Positions 45,440 through 54,727 of a DNA stretch of 64,000 nucleotides are shown in pieces; position 1 is the first letter of the stretch; each line of letters starts with the position of its first letter. Position numbers and translations under genes: made by a program. The DNA is taken from contig NZ_MRUH01000165.1 of the NCBI RefSeq assembly GCF_001922985.1, positions 202,376 to 266,375 of the forward strand. The letters run 5' to 3'. The notes beneath the pieces were generated by a model. The model did no database searches. It saw only the letters and a program-made list of their open reading frames with translations, and was not told the origin of the DNA. The DNA is from Teredinibacter waterburyi. GTDB lineage: Bacteria > Pseudomonadota > Gammaproteobacteria > Pseudomonadales > Cellvibrionaceae.

Positions 45440-48181
45440 ATGAATTTACGACTTGGCTATTTGGCCCTACTGATGGGCTCATTGCTTATTCAGGGATGTG
45501 GTGGCGATCTGCTTGACGACAATGCAGAAACCCGCCCGCTCAACCCCGAACCTTCGGAAGTAGTAGACGAAACAAAACTACGTCCGCCCGAAAATGCCGC
45601 CGTTATTACCACAGAAGATAAACAAATCTTGGATGTGTCAGGCAAACCGATATTGCTGCGCGGTATTAACCTTCAATTTGGCGATTCACCGATTGAGCGT
45701 TTAACCGCAATCGATCCAATTGCCGCTACCGGCTCCAACGTTGTTCGACTACAACTGCGTGAAAACACCACGGCAGACGCATTGGAAGCAGCACTTAACA
45801 AAATCATCGAAAACGATATGATTGCGATGGTTATGTTCTGGGAAGAAGAAGGCAAAATTACCTGTACAGCCGAAGACACCTACATTAAAACAGCTGTCCC
45901 CGATCTCTGGCTTGATCGTTGGTTGCCGGTATTGGCTCAGGCAAAATACCAGCCTTACCTCATGATCAATATCGCCAACGAGTGGGGCCCATTAAATATT
46001 TGGAATGCCAGCAGTCTCGGTTACCAAGCGTACATCGACACCTACAAAACCTTTATTCGCAAATTCCGCGATGCAGGGTTTAAGGTGCCGCTCGTTATTG
46101 ACGCGCCTCACTGTGGCCAAGATTACAACGCGTTTTTAGGCGGTCGCGGTCGTGAGCTGCAAGCGGCAGATGTGGAAGACAATATTATCCTTTCTGTTCA
46201 CGCCTACCATTCGGCGTGGAACTCAAGCGCGAAAATAAACAAAGCCACCAGCTCACTTGAGCAGGAAAACATGCCGTTTATTTTGGGTGAATTTGGCGGT
46301 TCTGGTGCAAATGGCGAATTTTCTATCGACCATATGGATTTGATTGCTAAAGGCGCTGGCGACAACGCGATGATTTTCTCCATGCCTTGGAGTACCGTTG
46401 AAGACAAAGCCGCGTATAGCTACAACCTGCCAACCAGCATCAATATGGTCGGCTCTGAAGTCAGCTTCGATGTTTACATGCCTAAAAGTTACGTAGAAGA
46501 CGGCAACCTCGGCATTCAAATGTACGTTAAAGACGGCAGCTGGGCCTACGGTGCAATCGACTTCGAATCGGCATCTTCAATGACCGCTAATGGCTGGACT
46601 CATATTACTTACAACCTAAACTCGGTTGATGATTTCCTTGGCTACAAAGCCGACGGCTTTGACCCAAGCACAGTTCAAGCGATTGGTTTTGAAATTGTTG
46701 CCAACGGTAAAACGTCTGATATTCAAGGCGATATTAAAATCGACAACCTGCGAGTATTAACCGGTGTTGGCGGCGCAGCCCCTGAGCTCGTCTTCGAAGC
46801 CACTTTCGATAGCGACCTTGCCGGCTTTGAACGCAGCTGGGGTGCAGGCCTTGGTGATGGCGAAACGCCTCTTACTGTGGTCGATGGAGAACTAAACATC
46901 TTGCCAGTTTGGGGAGACGCTGCCGATGACGGTGGTAATGGTGCAACTCAAGAAATTGAAGTCGCCAACTACACCAGTGTCGACATTGACTTAGCCGCCC
47001 CTTTCACTATGTCGTTTGATATTTTTGTACCCGACGAGTACAGCTCGGAAAGTATGGAGATTAAACTGGTATTGAAAGACGCTAACTGGGTCTTTGGCCA
47101 AGTACTTTATGTTGGTAACGACAGCATCACGCGCGGTAGTGTGCAAACCATTAGCGCGTCGATTACCGACTTTGCCTCCGAAAGCAGTTACCTAGGCGAT
47201 GGTTTTGTTGCTTCAGGCAAACCAAATTCCTTCGGCATCTCGATTGCGGGTGTTACTACTGAAAAAACCGAAGCCATTCGCGTAGATAACTTTAAGGTTT
47301 ACAAGGTTCCTACCGGTAGTAGCAACGACCTTTACACGGCCAGTTTTGACGCTGGTGTGAACGACTTTAGTCGCAGCTGGGGTGCGGGTGCTGGCGATGG
47401 CGAAACACCGCTTACCCAAGCCGACGGCGAACTGTTAGTTCTGCCTATTTGGGGCGATGCAGCCAATGATGGCGACGGTGGCGGTGGCGCGACAACTCAA
47501 ATTGAAGTCGCCAACTATTCCGTGGTGGAAATGGATATTGCGCAACCGTTTACGATTTCTGTCGACATCTTCGTTCCCGCTGAATACGACACCGAATCCA
47601 TGGATTTAAAACTGTTTGTGAAGGATGCTGGCTGGCAATACGGACAAGTACTCTATGTGAATAACAGTGATATTGTCCGCGGCACTATGCAAACCTTCTC
47701 CTTCACCATGAGCGATTGGGCAACCGAGTCGAGCTATATGGCTGACGGTTTTGACCCCAATGGTGCTCCTGCGGCGTTTGGTTTTGCCATCAGTGGCATC
47801 ACAACGGAAAAAGCCGAAGCGATTCGAATCGACAACTTCACCATCTCCATTCCCGCTGAAGAATCATCGGAAGAAGAAGCTGCACCACCGGTGCTGGATC
47901 TGAACTTCGAAGCCGATGCCGATGTAGAAGCGTTTGCTTTTGATTTTGCCAGCGGCGCCTTTAGCGATTCCGTACTTGGCGATGCCAAAACCCGTGGACT
48001 CGGTTCTAACCCATTTGGTTGGATTGCTTGGTCTTGGTTCGGTAATGGCGAAGCAACGAAAATGCTCGATATGTCGAATAGCGTTGATGGCGTGAGCGAC
48101 CTAACTGAGCGCGGTATGGAGCTTATCGATGATCCGGATTACGGCATCATGGTAACGTCTGAACTTGCCGAGTTTGAATAA
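45440..48181 (+). CDS. GH5-type glycoside hydrolase lipoprotein with binding modules inside the barrel
   Basis: 913 residues; lipobox IQGC, Cys20. Residues 60-310 are the first seven-eighths of a GH5 (beta/alpha)8 barrel: LRGINLQF, acid/base in NIANEWG (E181), HAYHSAW, nucleophile in ILGEFGG (E284). Then come about 500 residues of three related beta-sandwich units (about 311-440, 450-622, 630-803) with shared FDIFVP...LKLFVKDA..W.YGQVLYV pattern. The final barrel strand then appears at 853-913 (GWIAWSWFGNG, LDMSN, LTERG). The beta-sandwiches look like carbohydrate-binding modules. Closest in style to GH5 mannanases, but substrate is not proven. The sequence from 818 looks like the first strand of another module. 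Confidence 0.8.
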   Translation: MNLRLGYLALLMGSLLIQGCGGDLLDDNAETRPLNPEPSEVVDETKLRPPENAAVITTEDKQILDVSGKPILLRGINLQFGDSPIERLTAIDPIAATGSNVVRLQLRENTTADALEAALNKIIENDMIAMVMFWEEEGKITCTAEDTYIKTAVPDLWLDRWLPVLAQAKYQPYLMINIANEWGPLNIWNASSLGYQAYIDTYKTFIRKFRDAGFKVPLVIDAPHCGQDYNAFLGGRGRELQAADVEDNIILSVHAYHSAWNSSAKINKATSSLEQENMPFILGEFGGSGANGEFSIDHMDLIAKGAGDNAMIFSMPWSTVEDKAAYSYNLPTSINMVGSEVSFDVYMPKSYVEDGNLGIQMYVKDGSWAYGAIDFESASSMTANGWTHITYNLNSVDDFLGYKADGFDPSTVQAIGFEIVANGKTSDIQGDIKIDNLRVLTGVGGAAPELVFEATFDSDLAGFERSWGAGLGDGETPLTVVDGELNILPVWGDAADDGGNGATQEIEVANYTSVDIDLAAPFTMSFDIFVPDEYSSESMEIKLVLKDANWVFGQVLYVGNDSITRGSVQTISASITDFASESSYLGDGFVASGKPNSFGISIAGVTTEKTEAIRVDNFKVYKVPTGSSNDLYTASFDAGVNDFSRSWGAGAGDGETPLTQADGELLVLPIWGDAANDGDGGGGATTQIEVANYSVVEMDIAQPFTISVDIFVPAEYDTESMDLKLFVKDAGWQYGQVLYVNNSDIVRGTMQTFSFTMSDWATESSYMADGFDPNGAPAAFGFAISGITTEKAEAIRIDNFTISIPAEESSEEEAAPPVLDLNFEADADVEAFAFDFASGAFSDSVLGDAKTRGLGSNPFGWIAWSWFGNGEATKMLDMSNSVDGVSDLTERGMELIDDPDYGIMVTSELAEFE

Positions 48182-48214
48182 GGCTAGCGCGCAGTAGCAG
48201 CTAAGTTAGCAAAA

Positions 48215-48239
48215 GGTTATGCCGCCATAAGGCATAACC
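48215..48239. other. 9-bp stem-loop downstream of the GH5 gene
   Basis: GGTTATGCC (48215-48223) and GGCATAACC (48231-48239) pair around a seven-base loop. No T-tract, so perhaps a transcript-end stabiliser just before the terminator. Confidence 0.55.
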
Positions 48240-48250
48240 CAAGCGACTAA

Positions 48251-48294
48251 AAAGCCAAAAAAAACCACCCTTCTGGGTGGTTTTTTTTGGCTTT
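48251..48294. terminator. bidirectional intrinsic terminator
   Basis: Stem CCACCC/GGGTGG with a TTCT loop, flanked by A8 and T8, with an outer pairing AAAGCC/GGCTTT. Lies between the convergent GH5 and halogenase-like genes. Confidence 0.92.
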
Positions 48295-48331
48295 AATAAA
48301 GTACCCAAACTCGAAAAGTAAACAGTTAAAC

Positions 48332-49837
48332 TCAGTCCACAGCGCAGTTATTACGAATAAAATCTGCGTGGCTGGGCAAGCCCTGAACAGCTCGCTGAAT
48401 ACTGTTTGCAATGGTATCTAGCTCCTGCTGAACATTAGCTTCGGCAAAATTATCCACCGCGGGATGATAGCGTTCAGACTGAATCCCAAACCCAGCAAAC
48501 ATTGCCAGCCAACTGTTGGTGCGGAAAAAATCTAAATCGTCCTGCAGTACTTGGCCTGTATGACGAAAAGACTCGATTTTTTCTTGCAGGCTATCGGGTA
48601 TAGACATGGTGCGTACCGCATCCCAAAATGGTTCGCCATGACGCTTGTTGGCGTAGTAATGAAAAATAATGAAATCTCGCAAGCGCTGCTGGCGTGTTTT
48701 CATTACGTCATTAAATTTATCGGTTAGGTAGCTGTCGAAATTCCGATTGGGAAAATGGTTAATAAGCGCGTCAATTGCAGACTGCACCATATAAATACTG
48801 GTAGATTCCAACGGCTCCAAAAACCCGCTAGATAAGCCCAGCGCTACGACATTTTTGTTCCAAGTTTTTTTACGCATTCCCGTTACAAATTTAATTACCT
48901 TGGGCTCAGCCAGGGAATCGCCTTCTAAATTTGCAGTTAAAAGCTCAATCGCGCGCTCATCACTAGAAAACTGGCTGGAATACACGTAACCATTACCAAC
49001 CCGATGCTGTAAGGGGATACGCCACTGCCAACCGGCCTCAACGGCTAAGGAGCGCGTGCTAGACGCCGGCGACTGAGTGCTCGCGCAAGGCATGGCTACA
49101 GCTCTATCACAAGGTAGCCAATGGCTCCAATCTTCATAGCCAGTTTGTAGCGTTTCTTCAATTAACAACCCCTTGAAACCGGAGCAATCTATAAACAGTT
49201 CGCCTGCGATCTCAGTGCCTTCGTCTAGTTCAACCGCTTCGACAAAACCGCTATCCGCATGCTGTTTAACATGGGTAATCGTGCCTTCAATTCGCTTTAC
49301 CCCCAACTTTTCGCCAATGGTTTTTAAATACTTAGCAAATAGCGCAGCATCAAAATGAAATGCGTAGTTAAAGGTTGATAGCTCAACTTCGTTATTGGGC
49401 TTTGGTAGCGCGAATTTTTTGTGGTGGGCTATTTGCGATGATAAACAATAGGCATCTAACGGCTTAGCGGTACCCTTTTGGTTTAGCTTCATCCAATAAT
49501 GGTGAAATGGAATACGCGCAATGCGCGCTCCGTACCCGGCAAACGGGTGATAAAACGAAACCCCCTGTTTTTGCCAGCCGTCAAATTCAATCGCCAGCTT
49601 ATAGGTAGCATTAGTGTTTTTTATAAAATCGACTTCGTCGATTTTTAAGTCTTGTAGAAATTCTTTAATGTAGGGAACTGTCGCCTCACCGACGCCAATA
49701 GTACCGATATCGGCCGATTCAATTAAGGTAATCTCGGTGTAGTTATTCTGAAAGCGATTCGCTAAAGCGCATGCCGCCATCCAACCAGATGTGCCGCCCC
49801 CTACTACCACGATTTTTTTTATGCGATTTTCTACCAT
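48332..49837 (-). CDS. tryptophan-halogenase-like flavoprotein
   Basis: 501 residues. FAD motif GGGTSGWMAA (13-22), GVGEATVP (48-55), Lys80 at the place of the catalytic lysine of PrnA-type halogenases, and the halogenase motif WxWxIP as WQWRIP (270-275). Family members halogenate tryptophan or other aromatics with FADH2, chloride or bromide and oxygen. Here the gene lies between two TonB receptors in a glycan locus, a setting common in marine and plant-associated bacteria where the true substrate is unknown. The partner flavin reductase is not in the window. Confidence 0.9.
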   Translation of the reverse strand: MVENRIKKIVVVGGGTSGWMAACALANRFQNNYTEITLIESADIGTIGVGEATVPYIKEFLQDLKIDEVDFIKNTNATYKLAIEFDGWQKQGVSFYHPFAGYGARIARIPFHHYWMKLNQKGTAKPLDAYCLSSQIAHHKKFALPKPNNEVELSTFNYAFHFDAALFAKYLKTIGEKLGVKRIEGTITHVKQHADSGFVEAVELDEGTEIAGELFIDCSGFKGLLIEETLQTGYEDWSHWLPCDRAVAMPCASTQSPASSTRSLAVEAGWQWRIPLQHRVGNGYVYSSQFSSDERAIELLTANLEGDSLAEPKVIKFVTGMRKKTWNKNVVALGLSSGFLEPLESTSIYMVQSAIDALINHFPNRNFDSYLTDKFNDVMKTRQQRLRDFIIFHYYANKRHGEPFWDAVRTMSIPDSLQEKIESFRHTGQVLQDDLDFFRTNSWLAMFAGFGIQSERYHPAVDNFAEANVQQELDTIANSIQRAVQGLPSHADFIRNNCAVD

Positions 49838-49901
49838 CGGTATTACGCCCTGTTACTTAAATTACGCTAGCAATTAAAACACAGTTAACCGCTAGATAAG
49901 A

Positions 49902-49922
49902 ACCCGCTCAATTTGAGCGGGT
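49902..49922. terminator. stem-loop between the halogenase and receptor genes
   Basis: ACCCGCTC and GAGCGGGT pair around AATTT. It is the second of two hairpins after the leftward receptor gene. Confidence 0.6.
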
Positions 49923-49925
49923 AAT

Positions 49926-49954
49926 AAAAAGGCGCGAGGGTTAACTCGCGCCTT
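49926..49954 (-). terminator. intrinsic terminator of the second TonB receptor
   Basis: On the minus strand AAGGCGCGAG pairs with CTCGCGCCTT and is followed by TTTTATTA. About 110 bases after the receptor stop. Confidence 0.8.
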
Positions 49955-50064
49955 AGTAAGCGAAACAAAACAATAGTGACTGAACCAAACCGTAGTGGCC
50001 TAGTGAACGGCTTCCCGTTAACTAGGCTTTCACATTTAACTATTGCTCTGCTTGTAAGCCTTGA

Positions 50065-53000
50065 TTAGAACTTAACATTAACGCCAAGCGTCATACGACG
50101 CTCGAACAAGTCGTAATCATGAACATAATCGCTCCACTGGGTGTAAGCAATATTGTCTTCTTCCGTTAGGTTGTTAACAGAAAGCGTCATTTGTACTTCA
50201 TCAGTGATGTAGTACGAACCGCTCAAGTCAACAAACATGGTTGAGTTCAAATATTGCGGCATACCATCGGCGTCGTTAGCTGGTGACCACATCCAACCAG
50301 AGGTATCACCGGTGTACTGTTCGCCAAGGTAGTTTGCGGCTAAACGCAATTCTAGCTTGTCGTCTTGGTACCAAAGGATCAAGTTAGCTTGGTCTTCTGC
50401 AGTACTGTTAAACGGCGCGATATCACCATTCGGCAAAGTTTTATCAGAAGGGCTTTCGCTAGGCGAGTAGGTATAGTTAAACGTCATACCAGTGTTGCCT
50501 AAGATACTTGGAAGTGTATCGAAGCTCTGCTGATAGGAGAATTCCCAACCCTGCACGCTACCGCCTTCGCCGTTGGCAATAGTACGTTCTTCTGCACCGC
50601 GTCGAACGACACCGTCACTGTCAGCCAGCGCTGGGTTTTGTTCAACTTTGTCATAGGTAAAGCTCTGAATGTCGATATCAAAATAACCGATAGCAACGAT
50701 TGTGCTGTCGTTTGGATACCATTCAAACGCGATGTTTTGAGTGGTCGCTTCCCAAGGACGCAAGTAAGGGTTGCCGTTATTCTGACGTGAACTTACACGC
50801 TGCCATGCTTCTTTATCACCGTTTGGAAGCGTCTCTTCGGTTGAGTAATAAGTGATAGAACCATCACCCAACTTGCTCAAGTTTTGCAACGAGATACGTT
50901 CATCGTAAGCAAGACGCAACTTGTAGTTCTCACCAAAATCAAAAGCCAAGTTCAGCGTTGGCAAGAAATGGTTGTAAGAAACATTGGTAACTTTGTCGCC
51001 CAAGTCGGTATAGGTTGTGTGGTTGGGATCAACACCAGCCAAAATACGTGGGTTTAGGCTGTTAGGGTCTGTGATGTTCTGAGTAACTTTAAGATCGGTA
51101 CGCACGTGACGAACACCGCCGTTACCGGTAAGCATTACAGAATCGCTTAGCTCTTTCTCAAAATTGGCTTGAACAAAGAAGCTGGTTTTAGAATCGGTAA
51201 CGCTGTAAGAACGATCAGGGTTAACGATGGCTTCACCTTCGCCGTACAGCTCATCCAAGAATGCAATTGGGTCGCTGATAGCGTTGGTGTCAACCATTGG
51301 CACTGTGCCGTTAAAACCTTGCAGCACTTCACCGAAGCTGGTTACGTTAGTGACGTAGCCGTTAAGCGCGCTATCTTCTAACTGGATAACCGGGAGCGGA
51401 TCGTAAGTTACACCTTCGGCGGTACCGGTGGTGCCAGCTTGACCAACGGCGTAACCGGCTTCGTGATATTTGTTCAGCAACTCATTGCCGTCGTCGTCAA
51501 ATAAGCCAGACGGAGAGAAGAATGAAACATTGTCGAAGTTTACGTCGCGGTTAGAGAAGCGAACGCCGAAATCGATAGAGGTAATACCTTCATCGGCTAA
51601 TGCGAACGAACCATCTGCGCGGAAGATATCGTGGTCAGCACCGGAATAAGCGCCCTCGACCCAACCAGAGTGAATGTACCAAGACTCTTGGTTAGCCATT
51701 TTCGCGACCATTGCCTCGTCAATGTTTACCAACACACTGTCAGACTGCAATTTAACGCTCATTGGGTAAATCAAACCGTCGTCAATAGCTCCAGGGTTGA
51801 TATTTTCTGCAGTGCCGCCTTCAGAGCGCACAACATCGCGAGCGTTACTGATTTGCGACAAGGTTAGATCGTTGCTGGTAGAACTGGCGTGGCCAGAAAC
51901 CCAGCGTACGCTACCAGTGAACGCGCCACCATTGTCGTACTTTAATTCGATGTTACTGTTCGTTGCGCTGGTATCGCGGTAAATACCTTTAACACCGGCA
52001 ACAAAGCCAGAAACCATCATGTTCATGTCAGTCGCGTAGTAAGGCTGCCCCCCAAGAGTGCCGTCACCAGGATTGTTAATCGCGTTGTTACCGGTTACCT
52101 TTACGTACTCATGAAAACCTGCACGACCGCCAATTTGGTTACCCAAATACAAGAACTGACCCGCAGAACGCTCTTCCATCGAGTTGTAGAAAACATCAGC
52201 GTTTAACTCAAGTGCGTCACTTACCGCAAGATTAAAGTTGTAAACCAAACCTAAGCGCTCGCGCTCAATCTGGCGAGACGAAAATTCTGGGCTCTGCCAG
52301 TTCATCGGGTTGATAAAATCACCGCCCATGTCGCCGTTGCCGTCTAGATCGTAACACTCATCACCGGCAGCGCCAGTACAACCCCAGCTTTCTGCAACAC
52401 GGTCTGAACGCATACGACCTTGGTTGTTGGCTAAAGTCGAGTCGCCGTAAGAAATCGCCAAAGACGTGGCTAACTTATCATCCAAATTCCAACCGACAAG
52501 AGCGCTTAACTCTGGATCAGTTTCGCTAGTGATAGAACCTGTGCCCAACTGCAAACGAGCTGAACCGGAAAAGCCTTCGTCCATGTTCAACGAACGCGCG
52601 GTTAACAAATCGATGTTACCGCCGATACCACCATCTAGAGACGAGGCACTTTGAGATTTGCTAACGGTTAAGCCAGAAACCAAGCTTGATGGAATATCGG
52701 TAAAATCAGCGCCGTTAGTGGTCATACTTGCAGGTAACAGAAAGTATTCACCGTTAACGGTACTCAATACTTCAGACATACCGCGTACGCTAACCAAACT
52801 ACCCTGACCACCGCTACGCTTGATTTGAACACCGGTAATACGCTGCAGCGAATCGGCAATAGTTACATCCGGCAATTTACCAATATCTTCTGCAGATACT
52901 GAATCTACAATATTTGTGGCGTTGCGTTTGATGTCGATAGCACGCTCTTGCGCTGCCCGAACACCCGTCACAATCACCTCTTCTTCTACTACATTCTGTG

Positions 53001-53088
53001 CGAATGCAGAAGCGCCCATGCCCGCCAGCACAATCGATGCTATCTGGCTAGCCAGAACCTTTTTACGAAAGTTCCCCATTTTCTTCAT
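50065..53088 (-). CDS. TonB-dependent outer-membrane receptor, paralogue of the first
   Basis: 1007 residues. Signal peptide (ends near ASAFA), plug region EEEVIVTGVRAAQERAIDIK and IGKLPDVTIADSLQRITGVQ nearly the same as in the receptor at 42158-45349, and a barrel ending RRMTLGVNVKF with the terminal Phe expected of outer-membrane proteins. It should import a large or complex ligand with TonB-ExbB-ExbD energy. The halogenase-like gene lies downstream on the same strand but behind a terminator. The two receptors probably arose by duplication and serve related ligands. Confidence 0.93.
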   Translation of the reverse strand: MKKMGNFRKKVLASQIASIVLAGMGASAFAQNVVEEEVIVTGVRAAQERAIDIKRNATNIVDSVSAEDIGKLPDVTIADSLQRITGVQIKRSGGQGSLVSVRGMSEVLSTVNGEYFLLPASMTTNGADFTDIPSSLVSGLTVSKSQSASSLDGGIGGNIDLLTARSLNMDEGFSGSARLQLGTGSITSETDPELSALVGWNLDDKLATSLAISYGDSTLANNQGRMRSDRVAESWGCTGAAGDECYDLDGNGDMGGDFINPMNWQSPEFSSRQIERERLGLVYNFNLAVSDALELNADVFYNSMEERSAGQFLYLGNQIGGRAGFHEYVKVTGNNAINNPGDGTLGGQPYYATDMNMMVSGFVAGVKGIYRDTSATNSNIELKYDNGGAFTGSVRWVSGHASSTSNDLTLSQISNARDVVRSEGGTAENINPGAIDDGLIYPMSVKLQSDSVLVNIDEAMVAKMANQESWYIHSGWVEGAYSGADHDIFRADGSFALADEGITSIDFGVRFSNRDVNFDNVSFFSPSGLFDDDGNELLNKYHEAGYAVGQAGTTGTAEGVTYDPLPVIQLEDSALNGYVTNVTSFGEVLQGFNGTVPMVDTNAISDPIAFLDELYGEGEAIVNPDRSYSVTDSKTSFFVQANFEKELSDSVMLTGNGGVRHVRTDLKVTQNITDPNSLNPRILAGVDPNHTTYTDLGDKVTNVSYNHFLPTLNLAFDFGENYKLRLAYDERISLQNLSKLGDGSITYYSTEETLPNGDKEAWQRVSSRQNNGNPYLRPWEATTQNIAFEWYPNDSTIVAIGYFDIDIQSFTYDKVEQNPALADSDGVVRRGAEERTIANGEGGSVQGWEFSYQQSFDTLPSILGNTGMTFNYTYSPSESPSDKTLPNGDIAPFNSTAEDQANLILWYQDDKLELRLAANYLGEQYTGDTSGWMWSPANDADGMPQYLNSTMFVDLSGSYYITDEVQMTLSVNNLTEEDNIAYTQWSDYVHDYDLFERRMTLGVNVKF

Positions 53089-53610
53089 AATCCTGCTTCC
53101 TCAAATTTCAGCCTAGGAATCGCCCTGCGCACCCATCAAAACACTGAGTAGAACCAGCAGTTAATCGGGTAAGATCGGGCTCATCAATTTCTGTTTTTAT
53201 GTTAAGGAGTGCGAACTGCAAGGTGCACACTCCTTGGTGTGTCAAGATAGATGAAATCGGTTACATGAGCAACGGGATATAACGCGTTTTTTAGACTTTT
53301 ATCGTTTATTTGAACTTTTTCTATATCGCTGTTTAACGGCTGGTCGTAAATTAAGCTAGGGTAGCCGCAGACGCGGAAAATCAACGCTCAGCAGCACCCA
53401 GGTGTTAGGTCTTTAACCGAGTATTTGTGAAGAGTATTTATCAATATTATGACCGACCAAACTACTACCCGTTAGCTCTATACGAGCAGAGGTTTCGGGC
53501 GATTAGAACTAGCGGAGAAATGGGAGCGCTTAGCATGACGCTAAGCGTGCTGCGGTTGGTACAGTAGGTGGCGCAGTTTCGAGCAATACTTCCCGAAACT
53601 GCGCACTGAG
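53089..53610. other. intergenic, with stem-loops
   Basis: 522 bases between the second receptor and the esterase gene, both leftward. Contains inverted repeats AAGGAGTG/CACTCCTT (53204-53211 and 53228-53235) and CGCTTAGC/GCTAAGCG (53527-53534 and 53540-53547). The esterase transcript-end hairpin is listed separately. No gene seen. Confidence 0.55.
53571..53604 (-). terminator. 11-bp perfect stem-loop after the esterase gene
   Basis: GCGCAGTTTCG and CGAAACTGCGC are exact reverse complements 12 bases apart, six bases beyond the stop at 53611. There is no T-tract, so it may end or protect the transcript by another mechanism. Confidence 0.5.
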
Positions 53611-54516
53611 TTAGGACTGTAGTCGACGACGCGCCAACGTTAAAAAGCCAAGCATCATTAGCATTACAAATCCAAAACTACCACCGGACGAATCACTGCC
53701 ACCCGATGAGCTCGAAGACGAACTGCTAGAGCTTGATGAACTGCTCGACGAACTGCTTGAAGAGCTACTAGACGAACTACTGCTAGATGAGCTCGAACTA
53801 CCAGAATCGATGGTTGCCCACACAAAGGTATCGTCAAGAACACTTTTAACTGAGGGATACCAAGAAGTACCCAGTTTTTCGTGACCAGCCGTAGTCGGGT
53901 GAACGCCATCGCTGGTATCAGCAGAAACATCGAAATCCGTCCAAACATCAACAAGACCAATAGGAGATGCCTGCGTACTCAAACCCGCAGCCCAATCGGG
54001 TAGCGCGGCGTTAAGTGCAACCACAGCAGCAGGACAGCTAGAACAAGGGTATTCAGTTGGGTCCATAGGGATAATTTGCGCGACCAAGATCTTCATGCTC
54101 GAATTGTTAGCACGCATATCAGCAACCAAAGACGTGTAAGACGCCAAAATATTGGTAGTGGAAATACCGTTCCAAACGTCGTTAGTACCCAAATGCATCA
54201 ATACAATTTCTGGGTTTGTCTCATCCAGCCAACCGCTAAGCAAATCGTCTGCAGCAATGTCTCTCGCCAAGAATCCACCGTGACCTTCGTTATCTGCATC
54301 ATGGGTAAAACCGCAATGAGGCGCGGAAAGCGTACCGACGAAGTCCACATCGGTGTAGCCTGCGTCATTAAGCTGCTGCCATAGGTAGGCGCGCCAACAC
54401 CCAGGGCTACCCGTAATGGAATCACCCAACGGCATTATCCGCGTGGCGTTAGATTGCATAGCTGCGGTAGCAAGTAACACGCAAACCAGAGCTGAACAAA
54501 TACGACGAAACTTCAT
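53611..54516 (-). CDS. secreted SGNH-family carbohydrate esterase (CE3-like) with poly-Ser and GlyGly-CTERM-like tail
   Basis: 301 residues from the ATG at 54516, the one that gives a clean signal peptide. SGNH blocks: MPLGDSITG (catalytic Ser), GHGGF, HLGTND (Asn), and DGVHPTTAGH (Asp/His). This is the pattern of CE3 acetylxylan esterases, which remove acetyl groups from hemicellulose. A run of more than 30 serines (about 240-272) follows. The end is SGGSFGF, a hydrophobic helix and ARRRLQS, as in GlyGly-CTERM proteins processed by rhombosortase. It probably helps debranch the glycan handled by the receptor/GH5 locus. Confidence 0.88.
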   Translation of the reverse strand: MKFRRICSALVCVLLATAAMQSNATRIMPLGDSITGSPGCWRAYLWQQLNDAGYTDVDFVGTLSAPHCGFTHDADNEGHGGFLARDIAADDLLSGWLDETNPEIVLMHLGTNDVWNGISTTNILASYTSLVADMRANNSSMKILVAQIIPMDPTEYPCSSCPAAVVALNAALPDWAAGLSTQASPIGLVDVWTDFDVSADTSDGVHPTTAGHEKLGTSWYPSVKSVLDDTFVWATIDSGSSSSSSSSSSSSSSSSSSSSSSSSSSSSSSSSGGSDSSGGSFGFVMLMMLGFLTLARRRLQS

Positions 54517-54727
54517 AGTAAATACTCCAAGATTTAGTTCAAAAGCGACCACAACAGCCAATACAAAAGTAATTTTAGCGCCAAACTATAGCAACAATTC
54601 CAGAAGAGAACAGCGTTTTTAACAAGTGCCCAATACAGATATGGGCAAGCCTGAGCACCCGAGAGAAGAGATCGGTATTGACCAAAGATAGAAGAGTTGT
54701 CGCCTAAGAGCAATGAAATCAAGGGTT

